From Butyrivibrio sp. (GTDB taxonomy: Bacteria > Bacillota_A > Clostridia > Lachnospirales > Lachnospiraceae), in contig JAILOW010000192.1 in NCBI GenBank assembly GCA_024690635.1, forward strand, positions 1 to 17,297: a stretch of DNA of 17,297 nt, read 5' to 3'. Made by a program: the position numbers and the translations under genes. This document shows positions 6,598 through 13,720 of this stretch, piece by piece; the stretch's first letter is position 1; each line of letters starts with the position of its first letter. The notes under the pieces are model-generated. The model was not told where the DNA came from. It worked only from the letters and a program-made list of their open reading frames with translations, and ran no database searches.

Positions 6598-7512
6598 TCA
6601 TCCGCAATTGCTGCACGGGGGCCGTCCTCCCACCTCAGAAATAGGGATGGTATAGATCTTTCTTTTAAGCCCCGGGCAGTTTACGCTGCTGTGATATCTG
6701 TTTCCGTACTTCGTTATAAAAACATCTCCTCCGCCAAGCCCTGCGCCGCAGTACTCGCAGGCATAGTATTTGGAGCCGTCTTCATTTCTAAGATCCCCGA
6801 CACTGCCGAAGGGAACGCTTTGTACATCAAGGCGAAGGTGCTTGCAGTCTATGTTTCTATGAAAGACTTCACCGTGCTCCGTCACATAGACCATCTCCTC
6901 TTCGTTTGTGCCGCCTTCAATGCCTCCGAAAATGTCGTATCCCGTCCAGGCGTGGCCGTAGAACCTTGCTTCCACAGGAAATTCCCGAAATCCGATAAGA
7001 GAAATGATCGGATGAACTTTGTAGTCCGCCACGATATCCACAATGTCATTTCCAAGCATCACCCTGGAAGCCAGAAAACTGATGCCTGATGCTCCACCTG
7101 TGACGCAGCTTTTATCAATGCCGCTCCCCAGATAGCTTCTGACACTCTCCGAAGCATAAATACTGCTGAGGATCCCTGTTGCAATCCCGCCCCCGTAGTC
7201 GCCTTCATCGCCGGAGATTACATCCCCCGCCGCCTTTACATCAAAAGCTCTCATGGAGATCTCGCTCCCGGTCTGATGAAGGGCCGCCTCAATATCAGAC
7301 TGGACCTTAACTATGTTGAACAAAGTCATGATGTTTACAAAGAAGAAGATAAACAGCGGAAGAGCCATAGACGCCTCTACTGTTATGGATGCCCTAAAGG
7401 ACACTCCCATCGCCCGGAGAAGCGACTCCTTTCTTTTTAATATTTCTATGAAACAGGAAGAAGTGCCCTTTGGGGCACCCACGGTGCAATTATCCAAACC
7501 TCTACCGCTCAT
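6598..7512 (-). CDS. TadE-like pseudopilin with two C-terminal His/Cys-CxxC modules
   Basis: This 304-residue protein has a leader of about 41 residues, then the prepilin-like block A|SITVE followed by a hydrophobic helix (about 42-68), with glutamate at +5 but alanine instead of glycine at -1. The middle part is glycine-rich. The C-terminus holds two similar modules (H218, C223, C252, C255 and H274, C279, C300, C303), each with a V(Y/F)(V/I)T..G...H....C opening and a CxxCG close, like small Ada-type zinc modules. ATG at 7512 has GAGAGG upstream and overlaps the preceding gene by 11 nt. An internal ATG at 7410 (MGVSFRA leader) is possible, but its AAGGAG is 15 nt away. It probably forms a minor, exported pilus component. 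Confidence 0.75.
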   Translation of the reverse strand: MSGRGLDNCTVGAPKGTSSCFIEILKRKESLLRAMGVSFRASITVEASMALPLFIFFFVNIMTLFNIVKVQSDIEAALHQTGSEISMRAFDVKAAGDVISGDEGDYGGGIATGILSSIYASESVRSYLGSGIDKSCVTGGASGISFLASRVMLGNDIVDIVADYKVHPIISLIGFREFPVEARFYGHAWTGYDIFGGIEGGTNEEEMVYVTEHGEVFHRNIDCKHLRLDVQSVPFGSVGDLRNEDGSKYYACEYCGAGLGGGDVFITKYGNRYHSSVNCPGLKRKIYTIPISEVGGRPPCSNCG

Positions 7513-8971
7513 ATCCGTATATCCTCTCAATCTTTGCTTCATAACCAAATTTCGTTCCCACAGTCAGCTCCCCTGCAAAGATGTCAAGGCAGTGATCAAG
7601 CTTAAAGCCCAAGTTCCCCGCAGTTTTCCTAACATCCATCTCAATAAGGTCCGCAAGACGCATAGTCTTTGTGGCAGAGTCTGTCATAAAAAGCCTCATT
7701 CTCAGGTAGTCCTTGTAATACAGCCCTTCTCCGCAGTCTCTTCCATTCAGATGATCCCTGAAGGAAAACATATTCATTAGACTAAGCTGCCAGGTGCTGT
7801 CACTTTTAAACAACGGAACCCTTCCTCCGGAAAACAAAATATCAAGATCCGAAATGGATTCCGCAAAGACCCAGGCAAAAAGAATGGAGTACTTTATAAG
7901 CTCCTCAAGCTCCGGAACAAAAAAGATAATGGAAAGCGCCGACGCAATAGCTCCGGCCTCTGCCACCTTGGCACTGCTGTTAAAAAGATAGAGCATATTT
8001 GAAGCCTGCCGCCAGAAAAGAAGCGTCTGCGCCATCTTCTCAAGATTCCGATAGTCACTGCTCTGACCGTAGATCAGATATTCAAGCTGATACTTCAAAA
8101 GAGACTTTTCAAGCTCCGCCCCGTATCTTGAGCATTTTTCATAGTAGTACTGATCCAGCAAAAGCTTTTCCGTCCCGGAAATATCCTCTATATCATCAAG
8201 CCCTGTTCCGTGATTGAGCTTTCTTTTTGAGGCATACTTTGACACTTCCACTGCCGCCGAAGAGATCCTGTTTTTATTTCTGAACGCCAGGCTCAGCACC
8301 CCAATGCCCCTTTGAGCATTAACAGAGTCCGCAGGATTTCCTATGCTCAGCTCCACCTCTTCGCCGTCTTCATTTATTACAGTCGGAAGCTCCACCGCAT
8401 CTATCTGCTCCTGGTTGGCCCTTGCCATGGCGTCCACATCGGTAGTATCAAGCCCCGCGCCGCGAAGGCTGTCAACCTGATCCTCCACATCTGTGAAAAA
8501 TCCCTCCAACGGCTCTCCCGCCATATACGCCAGTATCTGCCTGTTTAGAACCGCCCCTTTATTATCCAGGGAAAAAGAGCTGCCGGTTATCTGGGCATCC
8601 TTTACATACATGGAAGTTATGGTATCCGCCCCCTTAACCAAGCCAAGAGCACTTCTGTCAAAGTTCTTTTGCGCATAAAACCTAAGGTGCTCCCTGGTAT
8701 TTGCAAGGGACGGGCTCCCCTTTCCGTAGGACGTATCTACCATCAGAAGTCCGTACTGATCAAAGAGAGCTCTGCTATACTCCGCCAGAACCGAATTCAT
8801 GGAGATGTCAGCCACGCATTCGGCTTTCATTTTTACCGCGCCTATTCTGGCTCCCTGAAAAAGAGCCAGAATAAGAGACAGTATGATCATTATGGACAAC
8901 GACAGATAGACCGTCATGTAGCCATTAGTTCGTGATGACACGTGTATCCGCCCTGATGGTTTTAAAGACAT
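7502..8971 (-). CDS. DUF5702-like Tad-associated membrane-anchored protein
   Basis: This protein of about 489 residues has a prepilin-like block G|YMTVYLSLSIMIILSLILA, but with tyrosine where pilins have glutamate at +5. A large, mostly polar domain follows, then a hydrophobic stretch at about 338-370. The family, which I recall as DUF5702, occurs in Tad loci of Lachnospiraceae and has no assigned activity; TadG-like minor pilins are the nearest functional idea. The start is uncertain. ATG at 8971 lies inside the pilin gene and has only GGA or GAGG nearby. GTG at 8941 with GGGCGG upstream would give a seven-residue leader (MSSRTNG) and is a serious alternative. The end overlaps the next gene by 11 nt. 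Confidence 0.72.
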   Translation of the reverse strand: MSLKPSGRIHVSSRTNGYMTVYLSLSIMIILSLILALFQGARIGAVKMKAECVADISMNSVLAEYSRALFDQYGLLMVDTSYGKGSPSLANTREHLRFYAQKNFDRSALGLVKGADTITSMYVKDAQITGSSFSLDNKGAVLNRQILAYMAGEPLEGFFTDVEDQVDSLRGAGLDTTDVDAMARANQEQIDAVELPTVINEDGEEVELSIGNPADSVNAQRGIGVLSLAFRNKNRISSAAVEVSKYASKRKLNHGTGLDDIEDISGTEKLLLDQYYYEKCSRYGAELEKSLLKYQLEYLIYGQSSDYRNLEKMAQTLLFWRQASNMLYLFNSSAKVAEAGAIASALSIIFFVPELEELIKYSILFAWVFAESISDLDILFSGGRVPLFKSDSTWQLSLMNMFSFRDHLNGRDCGEGLYYKDYLRMRLFMTDSATKTMRLADLIEMDVRKTAGNLGFKLDHCLDIFAGELTVGTKFGYEAKIERIYGYER

Positions 8972-9134
8972 CCTCAACGATTCCGGAGATCTGCTCCTTA
9001 AATACGATGACAAGACCAATAAGCACAACAATGATGAGGATGACCTCCACGGTACCCATTCCGGATTCCTCCTTAAAAAAACCTGTTACCTTTTCTTTTA
9101 AATTTCCTGCAAATTTCTTGATCTCAAACAACAT
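8925..9134 (-). CDS. flp: Flp1-type IVb major pilin
   Basis: This 69-residue prepilin is the probable structural subunit of the pilus. A basic 25-residue leader ends in EESG, followed by MGTVEVILIIVVLIGLVIVF, so cleavage after G25 leaves a mature peptide of about 44 residues with glutamate at +5, the hallmark of Flp pilins. The mature part is one hydrophobic helix plus a short polar tail. GGAGG lies 8 nt upstream of the ATG. It follows tadC by 19 nt; this small gap and strong ribosome site suit the high synthesis expected of a major subunit. The DUF5702-like gene overlaps its end. Confidence 0.92.
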   Translation of the reverse strand: MLFEIKKFAGNLKEKVTGFFKEESGMGTVEVILIIVVLIGLVIVFKEQISGIVEDVFKTIRADTRVITN

Positions 9135-9153
9135 TTTTCATTCCTCCATATTT

Positions 9154-10620
9154 TTAAAATGCCATGTACGCCGGGATCATGATCACAACCATTACTATCA
9201 CCAGCATGATCACCATGGGCATAAGAAGCTTTGTCCCCGCTTCTTCCCCGGCTTTTCTTACTTTGTCCATCCTGTCCTCAAGGGACTTTTCGGACTCCTC
9301 CTGCAAAAGAGACAAAAGCGCACTGTTGCCCTTTCTAAGGTTCTGGGACAAAAGCGTTCCCAGCCTTGTGTACTGCTGCCCCCTGCACCTTAAGCCAAAC
9401 TGCTCATAACACTCCGCCTCGGAAGCGCCGGCAGCAAGCTCTCTTACTGCTCTTGTAACCTCTTCATACAAAAATCTCTTATCAAGACCCGCCTTGCGCT
9501 CCCTTAAGTACGCTGCGGAAAGCCTCTCAAATATGTTGCGAACCGTCATTCCGGCGCTCATGTACAGCACCAATTGGGAGATGAACTGCGGATAATCAGC
9601 CTGCATCTGAAAACTTCGCTCCTCCATGGCCTTTTTAAGCTCCTTGTCCTTAAACACATAGGAAACCGCCGCCCCGATTAGGGTTAAAAGAAGTAGCAGC
9701 ATACTGTTATCCTGTACCTTCTCTCTCCACAGGATCGCACCGCCGTTGTATTTATCAGGCAAAGCAACTTTGTCCTTTGAAGCCGAGTCTTTATCCGCCT
9801 TATCCAAAAGAGCCGCAATCTCCTTATGCACCTTCTCTGCTGCAGAAAGCTCCCTTGGAAGCACCATGGCAACAAACTCCTGCTGCCAGGTCTTTTCCCC
9901 ATATTTGTAGATGGCAGCCAGGGTAACCGGCACTCCTTCCTCAGGGATCGCATCCTCGTATCTCTTTCCTTCGATGCCAAGAACCTCGTAGTTATCAAGC
10001 TTCCAGCTTATCTGAAAGGGATACCCCGGAAGGCTTTCCACCAGTTTTAGATCTCCCGTAACCCTGTCAAAAGACTCATTCTCCCCAAGAACCGTCTGCT
10101 CCAGCAAAGGCGAAGCCTCTAAAAACAGCTCATCCGCCTCCTTTTCTGTAAATACTCTGGTTTCAAAATTAACCTTGTATTCCCCCAGAGGCTCACCGGC
10201 TTCATCCTCAGCAATAAGCCTTGCAGAAATATCCTTTCCCCCAAAAGGATCCCTTTCAATAAATCCCTCTTCTGAAACAACCCCTGCGCTGTTCGAACTA
10301 AAGCTCATCATCAGCGCAAGAAATGCGCCGGCAGTGACCATCATCAGCGCCACGCTTATTTTGCCTATGTAATATTCCGTCTCGGCGTTTTTTATATCCC
10401 TTCGCCCCTCTAAGGTCCCAAGATATCCGCCAACGCTGCCTTCTCTGAACAGACGCGTTTTCTTTTTAAGTCCCCTATAAAGAAAAAGAGACATCTTCTG
10501 ATACGCTCTGCTGATCCCCGTCTCTGTGATCCCTGCGGGAAGCTCAAGATTCCTTGATAAAAAAGCCAGAACCCCCATCCCCATCAGGACAAGCGAGTAA
10601 ATAATAACCTTCTCAGACAT
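9154..10620 (-). CDS. tadC: TadC-like inner-membrane platform protein with large outside insert
   Basis: This is one of the two T2SSF-type platform proteins that couple the TadA ATPase to pilin polymerisation. The core T2SSF domain lies at about 335-488, with QLVLYMSAGMTVRNIFE (349-365) and a final helix (467-487). The N-terminus has helices at 5-22 and 86-106, and another helix is at 307-323. Between 107 and 306 is a segment of about 200 residues predicted to lie outside the membrane; its part at about 188-256 looks like an atrophied bacterial Ig-like repeat (SLPG...ISWKLDNYEVLG...VTLAAIYKYGEKTW...VLP). At 488 residues the protein is well above the usual 290-320 for TadC. Its start overlaps the tadB stop by 8 nt (ATGTCTGA). 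Confidence 0.87.
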   Translation of the reverse strand: MSEKVIIYSLVLMGMGVLAFLSRNLELPAGITETGISRAYQKMSLFLYRGLKKKTRLFREGSVGGYLGTLEGRRDIKNAETEYYIGKISVALMMVTAGAFLALMMSFSSNSAGVVSEEGFIERDPFGGKDISARLIAEDEAGEPLGEYKVNFETRVFTEKEADELFLEASPLLEQTVLGENESFDRVTGDLKLVESLPGYPFQISWKLDNYEVLGIEGKRYEDAIPEEGVPVTLAAIYKYGEKTWQQEFVAMVLPRELSAAEKVHKEIAALLDKADKDSASKDKVALPDKYNGGAILWREKVQDNSMLLLLLTLIGAAVSYVFKDKELKKAMEERSFQMQADYPQFISQLVLYMSAGMTVRNIFERLSAAYLRERKAGLDKRFLYEEVTRAVRELAAGASEAECYEQFGLRCRGQQYTRLGTLLSQNLRKGNSALLSLLQEESEKSLEDRMDKVRKAGEEAGTKLLMPMVIMLVIVMVVIMIPAYMAF

Positions 10621-11377
10621 CGATATTTACTATCCTTTCCGACAAAAGATATGCTCCGCCGTAAAAAACCATGCAGACCGTCATCATGATCACACCGAAA
10701 ACATTGTGATAAAGCGGCTCGAAAAAACCGGGGCTTGTGAGAGTTATGTAAAAGATAATGAAAAAAGGCACAAGGTTCATGATCCTTGATTCCATCTTTT
10801 TTGCACTGATCAGCACATCTATCTCCTTTTCAACTTCCATCTTTTTAGAGATCACAAAGATCGTCTTTTCAATGATCTCCCGCAGATTCCCGCCGCTTCT
10901 TTTCGCCACGGCAAAAACCTCCGCAAAGTCCCTGATATCCTTGTTTCCCGTCTCCCTTCCAAGTCTGAACATAAGCTTTTCAAGAGGAACATTGTTCTTT
11001 ATCCCCTTGCTGATTCCATGAAAATGCCGGCTTATGAGAGAGTTCTTTCCGTACAAAAGATCCATATCCCTGCAGGATTCCACAAAGGCATTCTCAACGG
11101 AGTACCCGGCTTTCAGTCCTGTAAGGACCGACGCGATGGCATCTTTAAACTGAATGCCCACAAGCCTTGTGTTTCTCCTCTTTTCCGCAAGCTTGCCATG
11201 TACAAACCATGGAAATGCCACAGGCAAAAGAACTGCCACAGCGATCCAGGAATCATAAAACAGCCTTCCAAACATCACCGCGATGAGCACGCCCTGTAAA
11301 AAAAGCGGCAGATCATGAATCGAGGGCCGGAAGCTCAAGACCTGCTGCCACAAGCTTTTCAGTCGCTTTAAGTTCAT
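10613..11377 (-). CDS. tadB: TadB-like inner-membrane platform protein
   Basis: This is a T2SSF-domain platform protein, partner of TadC and of the TadA ATPase. Helices lie at about 22-40, 44-59, 199-215 and 225-245, with a cytoplasmic T2SSF helix bundle between (QFKDAIASVLTGLKAGYSVE at 76-95 and AKRSGGNLREIIEK at 158-171). At 254 residues it is slightly short for TadB, which often has a longer N-terminus. The start at 11377 is firm: GGAGG lies 7 nt upstream, although this puts the first 65 nt of the gene inside tadA. Confidence 0.92.
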   Translation of the reverse strand: MNLKRLKSLWQQVLSFRPSIHDLPLFLQGVLIAVMFGRLFYDSWIAVAVLLPVAFPWFVHGKLAEKRRNTRLVGIQFKDAIASVLTGLKAGYSVENAFVESCRDMDLLYGKNSLISRHFHGISKGIKNNVPLEKLMFRLGRETGNKDIRDFAEVFAVAKRSGGNLREIIEKTIFVISKKMEVEKEIDVLISAKKMESRIMNLVPFFIIFYITLTSPGFFEPLYHNVFGVIMMTVCMVFYGGAYLLSERIVNIDV

Positions 11378-12557
11378 TGTATTTCCTCCAACTTCCCGTT
11401 ACTTTTTCCCTGCATCCCGCATCTTCCTCAAACTTAAACAAAGTATTCACCTTTATCTTTCCCGTAAGTGGATCCAGCTCTTTTTCAAGCTCTGCTATCT
11501 CCAGAACCTTCCTGCTCTTATCACGAAGCCTCCCAAGATGAATGACAATGTCTATTCCCGAAGCTATCTGTCCGCGAACCGCAGGAAGAGGGATCTCCAT
11601 GCCCATAAGCACCATGGTCTCTATCCTTGAGAGCATATCCTCTGCGCTGTTGGAATGGCCCGTTGACATGGCCATATGACCAGTATTCATAGCCTGGAGC
11701 ATATCCACCGCCTCATCGGCTCTTACTTCTCCAACAATGAGCCAGTCCGGTCTCATTCTGAGGGAGCTCTTTATAAGATCCCTTATGGTGATGGGCTTGC
11801 ACCCTTCCACATTGGCATTTCTTGCTTCCATCCTTACAAGATTGGGGACACCACGTATCTGAAGCTCTGCGCTGTCCTCAATGGTTATGACTCTGAGGTC
11901 TTTGGGGATAAAATCCGAAAGGGCATTTAAGAGTGTGGTCTTTCCGGACCCGGTGCCCCCGGAAATAAAGACGTTATATCCGGCTCTTATGAGAACGGAT
12001 ATGTATTCTTTCAGATATGGCGATAAAGAACCAAGTTCGATAAGCCTGTCTATGGTGATGGGCTTATCGGGGAACCGCCTTATGGTCACCACCGGGCCGT
12101 TTAGAGCCACGGGGTTTAATACAATATTAACTCTTGATCCGTTTTCAAGCCTTGCATCCACAATGGGCGAGGCTTCATTTACTACTCTGTTGCAGGAAGA
12201 TACTATCTGCTGGACTATGTCCTCAAGCTTTTCCTTTGATTCAAAGCGGCTTTCAAGCTCTCTTATCACTCCGTCCTTTTCAACAAAGATATTATCAGTG
12301 CCGTTTACCATGATCTCCGTTATGGAAGGATCATCCACCAGCTGCTGCAATACATCCAGCTTTCTTATGGAATGAAATACCCGAAGGCGAAGGCTCTTTT
12401 TCTCTTCAAGAGGTACCACCCTGCCCCGAAGCTCCCCAAACACAGCCCTGTCAATGAGCTCATACATTTCCCTGTCAGAGATGTCCCTGGAAAAATCCAG
12501 GCTTCTGATCACCCGTTCACGGATCTGCCCCGCAAGGTTTTCCATATTATCCTGCAT
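11313..12557 (-). CDS. tadA: TadA/CpaF-type secretion ATPase
   Basis: This hexameric cytoplasmic ATPase powers Tad pilus assembly. The N-terminal region contains DDPSITEIMVNG (75-86) and the DARLENGSRVNI block (134-145). The P-loop is GGTGSGKTT (200-208), an Asp/Glu box is TIEDSAEL (225-232), the Walker B region is LIVGEVR (273-279), and the His box is GHMAMSTGHSNS (293-304). At about 414 residues it is family-typical. Several in-frame ATGs exist: 12563, 12557 and 12545. I use 12557, where GGTGG sits at good spacing; 12545, right after the tadZ stop with AGGA upstream, is nearly as likely. It precedes tadB with a 65-nt overlap. Confidence 0.95.
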   Translation of the reverse strand: MQDNMENLAGQIRERVIRSLDFSRDISDREMYELIDRAVFGELRGRVVPLEEKKSLRLRVFHSIRKLDVLQQLVDDPSITEIMVNGTDNIFVEKDGVIRELESRFESKEKLEDIVQQIVSSCNRVVNEASPIVDARLENGSRVNIVLNPVALNGPVVTIRRFPDKPITIDRLIELGSLSPYLKEYISVLIRAGYNVFISGGTGSGKTTLLNALSDFIPKDLRVITIEDSAELQIRGVPNLVRMEARNANVEGCKPITIRDLIKSSLRMRPDWLIVGEVRADEAVDMLQAMNTGHMAMSTGHSNSAEDMLSRIETMVLMGMEIPLPAVRGQIASGIDIVIHLGRLRDKSRKVLEIAELEKELDPLTGKIKVNTLFKFEEDAGCREKVTGSWRKYNELKATEKLVAAGLELPALDS

Positions 12558-13443
12558 GAGCATCCACCAGCCTTGTCTTTGACAGGATCTCCTCATAGCC
12601 GTTTGCGCTCACCACCTGACGGTACTTGTCATAGCGGTAAACATCCCCGGCAGAAGTCCCCTTCAGGGTATAGATCGTGTCGCAAAGCCCCAGAATATCA
12701 AAGAAGCCTTCGGGATATTCCTTAATATCCATGAGGATATATTCGTATCCCGCATCCTTTGTAAGCAGCATGATAAGGTTCTTAAGCTTTTCCGCGGTGA
12801 TCTCCCTTATCTGAAGCGCCGTGGCCGCAGGAGGCACAATATCAAACCCCTCAAAAGACCTCTTTATCTTTTCCAGATACAGGCAGAAGTTCTCTCTGTC
12901 ACACTCCGCATGATAGATAAGATCAGTGATGTCCTCATCCGCCTCCGGAGAAAGGGTCATTGATAAGGCAGAAAAACTCTCAAAGCTTAAAAGTACCGTC
13001 TTTTTTGACTCCGCCAGCTCTTTTCCCATCTTCAGACAAAGGCTGGTCTGCCCAAGTCCCGATGCCGGTGTAAAAAAGCCCAAAACGGTACTGCTTTCTG
13101 CGCCTCCCCTGTAGTACAGCTCCCTGAAATCATCGCTTTTTTCTGCACAAAACTGTGCGATGCGCTCAAGGATAACGCCGGCGGGGCGGTATTTACTGCC
13201 CTCTTCCAGCACCAATATGTTTTTGTAATTTTCTTTTTCACCCAGAGCTTCTAAAGCTGACATTGATTTTTCGGAAATGACCAGAAGAGAGATTTCGTTG
13301 GTCCGAGAAAAAGACTCAAGAATACCGATGTCGGTAAAAGAATGAATCTCGAAGCCGAGACTCAAATGACTGCGAAGGTATTCAGACAGCCTTGCGCAGT
13401 AGACCTCGTTTTCGTCGCACAAGGCCATGATGACATTATTCAC
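12547..13443 (-). CDS. tadZ: TadZ/CpaE-like pilus localisation ATPase with degenerate P-loop
   Basis: This is a MinD/ParA-superfamily protein that in other Tad systems places the assembly machine in the cell. Residues 1 to about 95 form a receiver-like domain (MNNVIMALCDENEVYCARLSEYL region, LLVIS, ILVLEEG) without a convincing phospho-aspartate pattern. Residues from about 118 form the ATPase-like part. The loop expected to be KGGxGKT reads TPASGLGQTSL (125-135), so both signature lysines are missing, as in atypical TadZ proteins. The start is GTG at 13443, because AGGAGG lies 6 nt upstream; extension to 13491 would pass through that site. It is the first gene of the Tad operon. Confidence 0.85.
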   Translation of the reverse strand: MNNVIMALCDENEVYCARLSEYLRSHLSLGFEIHSFTDIGILESFSRTNEISLLVISEKSMSALEALGEKENYKNILVLEEGSKYRPAGVILERIAQFCAEKSDDFRELYYRGGAESSTVLGFFTPASGLGQTSLCLKMGKELAESKKTVLLSFESFSALSMTLSPEADEDITDLIYHAECDRENFCLYLEKIKRSFEGFDIVPPAATALQIREITAEKLKNLIMLLTKDAGYEYILMDIKEYPEGFFDILGLCDTIYTLKGTSAGDVYRYDKYRQVVSANGYEEILSKTRLVDAHAG

Positions 13444-13481
13444 TTTGCTCCTCCTAAATGTTTTTCGAGCTCGTGTGCATA

Positions 13482-13510
13482 AATCTATCACCGGAGAAAA
13501 AACTTGTAAA
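13482..13510 (-). promoter_or_regulatory. Likely promoter of the Tad operon
   Basis: TTTACA (13505-13510, 5 of 6 to consensus) and TAGATT (13482-13487, 4 of 6) are separated by 17 nt. The implied start near 13475 leaves about 30 nt before the tadZ GTG, including its AGGAGG. A TTGACG a little upstream (near 13531-13536) lacks a matching -10 box. The promoter is moderate in strength, and no operator is evident. Confidence 0.55.
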
Positions 13511-13593
13511 GAGCCTCGCTTTTCGCAAATCCGTCAAGAATTAATAATTTGCTGCCGGGGCACTTCCCAAAATCCCCCATAACATAACCACGC

Positions 13594-13646
13594 AAAAAGA
13601 GCGGGATGAGAGTACCGACTTTTTGGATCGTCCCTCTCCCGCTCTT
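13594..13646 (-). terminator. Terminator of the flagellin-fliS transcription unit
   Basis: A long hairpin has a 9-bp base (13597-13605 with 13638-13646, AAGAGCGGG/CCCGCTCTT) that extends inward with GAGAG/CTCTC past a small bulge. On the minus strand its 3' arm ends in CTCTTTTTG, giving a short T-tract (13598-13594). It lies 70 nt after the fliS stop and before the tadZ promoter, so it separates the flagellar and Tad units. Confidence 0.8.
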
Positions 13647-13703
13647 CGCTAAAACGTCAAATTATGTATAAATCACCTTGGATTTCTTCGTAAAAATTAA
13701 TAT

Positions 13704-13720
13704 CTTAAGATTTTCTTAAG
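13704..13720 (-). repeat. AT-rich inverted repeat over the fliS stop codon
   Basis: A 7-bp inverted repeat with a 3-nt loop (CTTAAGA/TCTTAAG) includes the TAA stop of fliS. On the minus strand a loose T-rich stretch follows. It could be a weak first terminator or an mRNA 3'-end stabiliser ahead of the strong hairpin at 13594-13646. Confidence 0.45.

Noticed and set aside
6112..7089. Plus-strand open frame of 325 codons opposite the Tad genes
   Set aside because: It is antisense to the prepilin peptidase and both TadE-like genes, which have clear motifs and ribosome sites. Its product is rich in His, Ser, Pro and Lys without domains, typical of a shadow frame.
11881..12375. Plus-strand open frame of 164 codons opposite tadA
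   Set aside because: It mirrors the conserved ATPase region and is rich in Ser and Thr only because of the codons on the opposite strand.
10613..12557. Type II secretion or classical type IVa pilus system
   Set aside because: The ATPase is of the TadA/CpaF kind, there are two short single-domain platform proteins, and the pilin is Flp-sized; no pseudopilins of the GspG/PilA kind or PilM-Q proteins occur.
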